From NCBI GenBank assembly GCA_951640165.1, contig OX621234.1:2981001-3045000 (forward strand): a DNA stretch of 64,000 nt. Direction: 5' to 3'. The DNA comes from Pseudoips prasinana. Its lineage: Eukaryota; Arthropoda; Insecta; Lepidoptera; Nolidae. A model generated the notes under the pieces. It searched no databases, was not told the origin of the DNA, and worked only from the letters and a program-made list of their open reading frames with translations. Shown in pieces: positions 63,601-64,000 of the stretch. Each line of letters begins with the position of its first letter. Position 1 is the stretch's first letter. The translations under genes were made by a program, and so were the position numbers.

Positions 63601-64000
63601 ATATTTATTTTGTATTTTAATTGTTATAGATTATGCAAAGTAACGCCTGATTCCATTACTTGATCCACTAGTTCTAATGTCAGTCTAATGTATAAGTAAA
63701 TATTACAGATGAGATAAGGTGCAACTTAACTCTTAATTCTAAGTTACTTAATAGTTAGCTCGGCTACGAATATGGGACATTCAATATAAGTTACAATAGT
63801 AATATTTACTCTTATATAGGTTAACCCTAAATGAAAATGTGTCGAGTGTCGTCCCAACTCCTCGAGAACGTATTTGTTGACTAATCATAAATAAATAAAG
63901 TAAATGTCTCAACAAGTTTGGTCTGGCAAATACAATTCAACGGGCAGCTAATATTAAGACTTGAATTACTTTGACACTTAACCACCTTTGCTGTGTGGTG
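63601..64000. other. No recognised gene
   Basis: AT-rich to the window edge with no recognised element. Confidence 0.3.

Overview
This window looks like repeat-rich, gene-free nuclear DNA from an insect, most likely a moth or butterfly (Lepidoptera). The evidence is the AT-rich background and the families recognised: jockey-type and RTE-type non-LTR retrotransposons, a mariner with a D..D about 34 residues apart, several tRNA-derived SINE families ending in (TTA)n, and dispersed repeats such as the 'CCGGCCAAGTGCGAG ... ACGGAACCC' and 'CTAGCTGTGCCCCG' families that I associate with lepidopteran genomes. The species cannot be named. I see no convincing host gene, no intact tRNA or rRNA gene and no bacterial feature. 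Every coding stretch I can identify belongs to a mobile element, and nearly all are truncated or broken.

Layout. 0-0.54 kb: an open reverse-strand endonuclease domain of a LINE running off the left edge. 1-13 kb: SINEs, an RTE fragment inserted in a MITE with a 12-bp target duplication, CTAGCTG repeats, RTE fragments and a LINE tail with a CCHC motif. 13.5-15.6 kb: a 2.1-kb tandem array of 108-bp units with three exact 54-bp half-length units. 15.8-16.5 kb: a SINE split by a MITE that carries an inverted copy of its own end plus flanking SINE sequence. 16.9-19.25 kb: LINE A, a 5'-truncated jockey-like LINE with two stops and a frameshift. 20-25 kb: SINE, the ACGGAACC repeat and palindromic MITEs. 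25.5-28.9 kb: LINE B, a jockey-like LINE with only two premature stops, inserted into a retroelement fragment. 30.1-30.8 kb: a SINE split by a second repeat that is split by a third. 31-36 kb: a (CA)n microsatellite, LINE tails, nested RTE fragments. 36.7-38.5 kb: LINE C, whose reading frame is broken by a single TGA. 40.4-42.9 kb: an intact MITE, a fold-back element carrying a GC-rich PIF/Harbinger-like deletion derivative, and a LINE tail with a C2H2 motif. 43-54 kb: SINEs, long hairpins, mosaic RTE fragments. 54.4-56 kb: a mariner pseudogene joined to the ACGGAACC repeat. 56-64 kb: more hairpin MITEs, retroposons and an RTE tail.

How it fits together. The autonomous LINE, RTE and mariner proteins are the kind of machinery that would mobilise the SINEs and MITEs around them, but no copy here is visibly complete. 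At least nine element-within-element insertions can be read directly, several with clean target-site duplications of 11-12 bp. The window is best read as a layered record of transposition, suitable as intergenic, intronic or heterochromatic sequence and possibly as a small-RNA source locus (inference only).
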